From Cristatella mucedo (taxonomy: Eukaryota > Bryozoa > Phylactolaemata > Cristatellidae), in contig WPIO01000055.1 in the NCBI GenBank assembly GCA_009760855.2, forward strand, positions 1,722,501 through 1,785,000: a stretch of 62,500 bases of DNA, given 5' to 3'. The position numbers were made by a program, and so were the translations under genes. Positions 61,211-62,500 of the stretch are shown piece after piece. The notes under the pieces are model-generated. The model was given only the letters and a program-made list of their open reading frames with translations. It had not been told where the DNA came from and searched no databases. The first letter of the stretch is position 1. The number at the start of each line of letters is the position of its first letter.

Positions 61211-62188
61211 GCGCACACGCACACACACAGGCACACACTGGGACACTGAGATGCACGGTTATAGAGGCAGCAGCTAATTTTCAAGCAGTGCACACGCCGG
61301 TGCATGGTGAAGTTGTCATTTGCGCTTTTTGGCAGGCCTCTACTTGCAAGAAGGGGGGTCTCCTTGTATGCTGCCGGGTCAAACCATAGTTACAGAGGAG
61401 GCCGGCATCTAGTACTACTCATCTGTGGTTTTGGCAAGTGCAGGGACGCAAACACCCAGCGTCAAATGTACAGATACATGCCTATGCATTCACTATATCC
61501 CAATGGGATTAAAAAACAAGCCGTGTATATTACAAAGCCGCATGTCCGCATACACACGAGGCACTCACACACAGACCTCGGCACTATCACACAGGGTTTA
61601 GAAAATACTTGCAAGAGACCAGCACGCTTTGTCGGTCTAAAAATGAACAATAATAATACTGACAACAATAAAATATCTTTGTATATCATCTTGATAATAG
61701 CAATGAGAATAATAACAATAATAACTGTGATACGACATTTCTATAGCATCCTAAGAGAACTAGACCTCCTTCTAGGCACTTTACACTTTGCTGGAAAGTA
61801 AGGAAGCCATGACAGTTGGTGTCAGTGAGCACAGCACAGCGAGTCAGCGTCGTGCAAAAGAAAGAGCGTCGACAGCGGAAGCAGAAGGTGGGCGGCGCCG
61901 AGGATGCAGCTGTCTGCTGCTTCCGCTGAGGATTGGCCAATGAGGCTCCACATCGAAGCAGCGGCGACCACGTGCCCGGAGCTCCAGCGGCGACGCAGCA
62001 AAGCGATGCACTCACCTTAGTAATGCCGCTCAAAAATGCAGCTCGGGCGAGTGGTCCCGGACCGTCCACAGTGCGCCCGTTGTCGTCGGGGCCCCAGCTC
62101 GCCGAGTAGATATCGATGTGCTGCGGGCTGAGAGAGAGCGACTGCGCCTCCACCGAGTCTGTCACGTCGCCGTCCAGCATGCGAACGC
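39762..62188 (-). CDS. PCSK5-like: Furin/PCSK5-PCSK6-like proprotein convertase with ten Cys-rich repeats and transmembrane tail; 3' 17 exons
   Basis: Subtilisin/kexin-type proteases cleave precursors after paired basic residues in the trans-Golgi and at the cell surface. Seventeen exons on the minus strand keep frame at every junction and give 1143 codons before TGA (39762-39764). Order: end of catalytic domain ([20 protein letters not shown]; oxyanion Asn in WASGNGG, codon 60458-60460; nucleophile in HTGTSASAP, Ser codon 60233-60235); P domain ([35 protein letters not shown]); ten furin-like repeats (C-x2-C-x3-C-x2-C-x4-8-C-x2-C); a hydrophobic segment; and a tail with an acidic cluster and YSEL. 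The repeats plus transmembrane anchor resemble PC5B and insect Fur2. Exons with signal peptide, prodomain, catalytic Asp and His lie beyond the right edge. The P-domain RGD common in furins is RGS here. Confidence 0.93.
41117..41339 (-). CDS. PCSK5-like: Convertase exon 16: tenth Cys-rich repeat
   Basis: [40 protein letters not shown] and a final CCACRVG. The acceptor is TCATGTAG. The donor ACAG/GTCTGA fits phase 1 but is weak; GTGCGT 40 bases earlier would also fit phase. Confidence 0.82.
41618..41733. repeat. 43-bp tandem repeat carrying CACGTG boxes
   Basis: Two full and one partial copy of a unit starting TGGGGCAAGCATCACGTGAG. Each full unit has two CACGTG sites, five in 116 bases. It lies in the intron between exons 15 and 16, about 40-155 bases after the exon 15 donor. 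Confidence 0.9.
41774..41889 (-). CDS. PCSK5-like: Convertase exon 15
   Basis: Completes the ninth repeat: [38 protein letters not shown]. Joins exon 14 as [15 protein letters not shown]. The donor is CAA/GTGAGA, phase 0. Confidence 0.88.
42092..42357 (-). CDS. PCSK5-like: Convertase exon 14: eighth and half of ninth Cys-rich repeat
   Basis: [25 protein letters not shown], then a Ser/Gly-rich spacer [13 protein letters not shown], then [13 protein letters not shown]. The acceptor is CGTTGCAG, the donor AGCG/GTGAGT, phase 1. Confidence 0.9.
42680..42780. repeat. (GTCT)n/(CT)n microsatellite
   Basis: CTGT/GTCT repeats then pure CT. Confidence 0.95.
43050..43235 (-). mobile_element. SINE-1 copy, full length
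   Basis: Minus orientation: TAAATAAATAAATCCTAGCT, TTGCAACAGAAGAGCCTTTA, CAAACCCACGACCTCGGGAC, CTTACCTAGTGTGCCATCAC. In the convertase intron and in sense with the gene. Confidence 0.85.
44765..44971 (-). CDS. PCSK5-like: Convertase exon 13: seventh Cys-rich repeat
   Basis: [35 protein letters not shown], then [20 protein letters not shown]. The acceptor is CCTCTGCAG, the donor CCGGG/GTGAGT, phase 2. Confidence 0.9.
45437..45835 (-). mobile_element. Diverged LINE-A-like 3' fragment
   Basis: TAATAATAATAGTAGTAATT, AAATCTCTAACTAGGTATTT and GAGTTCCAGTCTTTGGGAGC keep the order of the family A end with many substitutions. Confidence 0.55.
46541..46566. repeat. (CA)n microsatellite
   Basis: Short CA run in intron 12. 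Confidence 0.93.
46838..46930 (-). mobile_element. LINE family B 3' stub
   Basis: GTAACGTATCTCCGTCTGTA, ACTCCACAAAGTCATAAAGA, then a jump to GGCTTTCGGTACGCATTCGG, so about 30 bases of the family B 3' UTR are deleted. Confidence 0.75.
47805..47965. repeat. 81-bp tandem duplication
   Basis: Copies 47805-47885 and 47886-47965 differ by one substitution (GTCTGAAA versus GTCTAAAA), so the duplication is recent. Confidence 0.93.
48396..48513 (-). CDS. PCSK5-like: Convertase exon 12: sixth Cys-rich repeat
   Basis: [38 protein letters not shown]. The acceptor is GCCGCCAG, the donor CCG/GTAAGA, phase 2. Confidence 0.85.
48725..48849 (-). CDS. PCSK5-like: Convertase exon 11: most of fifth Cys-rich repeat
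   Basis: [41 protein letters not shown]. Joins exon 10 as [12 protein letters not shown]. The acceptor is GCGCTGCAG, the donor ATGG/GTAAGC, phase 1. Confidence 0.9.
48850..50982 (-). other. Intron 10 of the convertase gene, with an AT-rich block
   Basis: Between about 48900 and 50160 the composition drops to clearly AT-rich, unlike neighbouring introns, without recognised repeats or exons. GC rises again from 50200. Confidence 0.55.
50983..51135 (-). CDS. PCSK5-like: Convertase exon 10: fourth Cys-rich repeat
   Basis: [51 protein letters not shown]. The acceptor is TGCTTGCAG, the donor ACC/GTGAGT, phase 2. Confidence 0.9.
51136..52367 (-). other. Intron 9 of the convertase gene
   Basis: GC-rich half (51140-51700) with no exon signature, then a LINE-B 3' end in plus orientation. 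Confidence 0.6.
52012..52150 (+). mobile_element. LINE family B 3' end
   Basis: GTACCGAAAGCCGTTTGGGC, ACTCTCCTGCATAACACCCA and GACACATTACATTACATTAC, antisense to the convertase gene. Confidence 0.75.
52368..52536 (-). CDS. PCSK5-like: Convertase exon 9: third Cys-rich repeat
   Basis: [58 protein letters not shown] is a potential N-glycosylation site. The acceptor is GCGCGCAG, the donor CAAG/GTAAGG, phase 2. Confidence 0.9.
52805..53004 (-). CDS. PCSK5-like: Convertase exon 8: second Cys-rich repeat
   Basis: [66 protein letters not shown]. The acceptor is GCTTGCAG, the donor CAAG/GTACGC, phase 1. Confidence 0.92.
53104..53510. repeat. Degenerate GATGAGACCAGACC repeat split by a LINE-A insertion
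   Basis: Two blocks, 53104-53158 and 53444-53510, share GATGAGACCAGACCAGACTA. The LINE-A fragment lies between them. Confidence 0.75.
53158..53443 (-). mobile_element. LINE-A 3' fragment
   Basis: (AAT)n, ACACTTGATAAAGCGCCCTC, AACTCAATCTCTTTCTAGGC, CAGGGACCCACTAAATGCTG and TTCTTTTTAAATGTGG. Confidence 0.85.
53640..53880 (-). mobile_element. Diverged LINE-B-like fragment
   Basis: CACAGCATAAGCTGCTTTCG, CAACGAAGAGAAAATAAGAA and GGAAAAGATGTGCCCGAGTC follow the order of the family B 3' region, with strong divergence. Confidence 0.5.
53895..53975. repeat. 17-21 bp GATCCTCTGAG repeat, four copies
   Basis: Unit GGATCCTCTGAGAAAATCCAC with length variants. Confidence 0.85.
54705..54849 (-). CDS. PCSK5-like: Convertase exon 7: end of P domain and first Cys-rich repeat
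   Basis: [20 protein letters not shown] closes the P domain with its last beta strand; [27 protein letters not shown] opens the furin-like repeats. The acceptor is CGCTTCAG, the donor GCGG/GTAAGC, phase 2. Confidence 0.92.
55120..55294 (-). CDS. PCSK5-like: Convertase exon 6: P domain core
   Basis: [58 protein letters not shown], matching the SPxGTxS, FxDWxFxTxHxWGE and GxWxLEI landmarks. The acceptor is TTCTCAG, the donor CGG/GTAGGT, phase 1. Confidence 0.93.
55470..55502. repeat. (CA)n microsatellite
   Basis: Short CA run in intron 5. Confidence 0.93.
55627..55820 (-). mobile_element. SINE-1 inverted pair
   Basis: A plus-strand SINE-1 head (CGATGGCACACAGCTTTGAT ... GGTTTGAATCCTGCAGAG) is followed at about 55687 by a minus-strand SINE-1 (AGAGCCTCTACGGCTATCAC ... 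CGTAGGATTCGAACCCACGA ... GCACCATCACGGCTC). The two heads form a long imperfect palindrome. Confidence 0.7.
55905..56065 (+). mobile_element. SINE-2 copy, diverged
   Basis: GCTGGTCTGGTCCAGAAGTT AAGGTGCTTGCC, GGGTCGTGAGCCCGGTGGCA, AGCGCCTGAATAGAGATTAA and ACAAACGAATTATATT. Confidence 0.78.
56650..57040. repeat. 20-bp tandem array
   Basis: Unit AATGTGAAAAAGAGGCTAGG; about eight regular copies at 56760-56930 with diverged units on both sides. Read on the gene strand each unit is CCTAGCCTCTTTTTCACATT. Confidence 0.9.
57103..57238 (-). CDS. PCSK5-like: Convertase exon 5: start of P domain
   Basis: [51 protein letters not shown] is a P-domain landmark. The exon ends AGG/GCAAGT, a GC donor; splicing there gives [14 protein letters not shown], aligning without gap to other convertases. 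RGS replaces RGD. Confidence 0.88.
57239..58224 (-). other. Intron 4 of the convertase gene
   Basis: Contains a (GA)n tract at 57387-57474, about 150 bases upstream of exon 5 on the gene strand, and otherwise unassigned GC-rich sequence. Confidence 0.65.
57387..57474. repeat. (GA)n microsatellite
   Basis: About 87 bp GA followed by a C9 run; reads as (TC)n on the convertase strand. Confidence 0.96.
58225..58342 (-). CDS. PCSK5-like: Convertase exon 4: end of catalytic domain
   Basis: [38 protein letters not shown]. SHxYGxGLxDAxxMVxLAxxW is the terminal helix of the subtilisin domain. The acceptor is GCGCTCAG, the donor GCAC/GTGAGT, phase 2. Confidence 0.92.
58649..58752 (-). CDS. PCSK5-like: Convertase exon 3: catalytic domain
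   Basis: [41 protein letters not shown] and NGxGR are landmarks. Joins exon 2 as LALEAN/PRLTWRD. The acceptor is CTTTGCCAG, the donor CGAG/GTGAGA, phase 1. Confidence 0.93.
58753..60182 (-). other. Intron 2 of the convertase gene
   Basis: Starts GTAAGC. About 45-80 bases in lies a perfect 16-bp hairpin. A degenerate SINE-1-like piece may lie near 59768-59860. No exon. Confidence 0.65.
60103..60139. repeat. 16-bp perfect hairpin in intron 2
   Basis: GCAGCCACACCGGTGC (60103-60118) and GCACCGGTGTGGCTGC (60124-60139) are exact reverse complements around CGGAA. In the convertase transcript the loop reads UUCCG closed by C-G. Confidence 0.95.
60183..60502 (-). CDS. PCSK5-like: Convertase exon 2: catalytic domain with oxyanion Asn and nucleophile Ser
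   Basis: [17 protein letters not shown] (Asn codon 60458-60460), [54 protein letters not shown] (Ser codon 60233-60235). All substrate-pocket landmarks are intact. The acceptor is (CT)nGCAG directly at a microsatellite; the donor is CCAA/GTAAGC, phase 2. Confidence 0.95.
60508..60537. repeat. (GA)n microsatellite acting as acceptor tract
   Basis: Reads (TC)n then TGCAG on the minus strand, immediately before exon 2. Confidence 0.95.
60857..61030 (-). mobile_element. LINE-A 3' fragment
   Basis: TAATAATAATAATAATACTT, AACTCAATCTCTTTCTAGGC and CATGCACAGGGTCAGCATGC. Confidence 0.8.
61158..61236. repeat. (CA)n microsatellite
   Basis: About 50 bp pure CA plus interrupted CA. Confidence 0.95.
61690..61810 (-). 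mobile_element. LINE-A 3' tail fragment
   Basis: AATAACAATAATAACTGTGA, GAACTAGACCTCCTTCTAGG and CACTTTACACTTTGCTGGAA. Confidence 0.7.
62016..62188 (-). CDS. PCSK5-like: Convertase exon 1 (numbered within the window): catalytic domain
   Basis: [57 protein letters not shown], directly preceding the oxyanion block in all furin-type proteases. The acceptor is CACACAG (phase 1), so at least one upstream exon exists. The donor is AAG/GTGAGT, phase 0. Confidence 0.94.
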
Positions 62189-62301
62189 CTGTGTGCAGGA
62201 AGTAATGGTCGCCGTGCAAAAACGCTCGAAAGAGCAAAAACGCCCGCTTGAACGGCTCTGCTTGACCGAGAGAGCAGAGAGAGAGAGAGCAGAGAGAGAG
62301 A

Positions 62302-62357
<56 letters not shown>

Positions 62358-62500
62358 GGGGGGGCGATTTGCTGCAGCCTATATAACACCGGGCATGTAC
62401 CTGAAGACAGACTAGTCTGACAATATGCCGAGGCCAGATATGTCTCACAAACGCCAGTCTCAGCCGGTTCGGTTGTGGGGAAGCGAACTGCTCTCGACTG
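62189..62500 (-). other. Intron upstream of the first visible convertase exon
   Basis: Contains a (GA)n tract at about 62278-62353 and no exon with the expected prodomain or Asp/His blocks. Confidence 0.6.
62278..62353. repeat. (GA)n microsatellite
   Basis: GA with AGCAGA interruptions followed by a G-rich run. Confidence 0.95.

Larger units (their letters stand above)
60503..62015 (-). other. Intron 1 (numbered within the window) of the convertase gene
   Basis: Contains two LINE-A tails and a CA microsatellite. It ends on the gene strand in a (CT)n tract that forms the acceptor of exon 2. Confidence 0.7.

Overview
This is nuclear DNA from an animal, most likely an invertebrate that I cannot name. 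The reasons are GT-AG introns of 0.2-3.4 kb, three animal-type protein genes, many LINE and SINE copies, and very long (CT)n, (GA)n and (CA)n microsatellites. Coding exons are GC-rich and encode runs of Ala, Ser, Gly and Gln. No bacterial operon, CRISPR array, rRNA or free-standing tRNA gene is visible.

Layout. (1) 1-4.0 kb, plus strand: the 3' end of a tubby-family gene, with the whole C-terminal tubby domain in one exon (1536-2591) and a poly(A) signal at 3946. (2) 4.0-16.4 kb: intergenic DNA filled with two LINE families (A, with an (ATT)n tail; B, with a TACATT-type tail), one 5'-truncated reverse-transcriptase ORF (11350-12630), and a GC-rich block with an orphan TATA box near 7248. (3) 16.5-30.3 kb, plus strand: a beta-lactamase-related (LACTB/LACT, class C-like) gene. 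Seven exons join in frame to 545 codons, but the catalytic motifs are replaced, so it looks like a maintained pseudoenzyme. (4) 30.3-39.7 kb: intergenic DNA with a frameshifted copy of a dispersed invertebrate gene, LINE-B pieces, SINEs, a pair of pogo/Tigger-like MITEs and a 13-bp minisatellite. (5) 39.8-62.2 kb, minus strand: a furin/PCSK5-PCSK6-like proprotein convertase. Seventeen exons join in frame to 1143 codons and run from the middle of the subtilisin domain through the P domain and ten furin-like Cys-rich repeats to a transmembrane segment and sorting tail. Its 5' exons, including the catalytic Asp and His, lie beyond the right edge.

The three genes are unrelated in function: membrane-phosphoinositide/cilia adaptor, extracytoplasmic pseudoenzyme, and secretory-pathway protease. 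What stands out most is the LACT-like pseudoenzyme, the LINE-A/SINE-2 pair sharing a 3' tail, a 69-bp LINE stub with a perfect 20-bp target duplication, and several intronic repeats at or near splice sites of the convertase gene: a GC donor, an acceptor tract made of (CT)n, an acceptor-like tandem array, a 16-bp hairpin and a five-fold CACGTG cluster.
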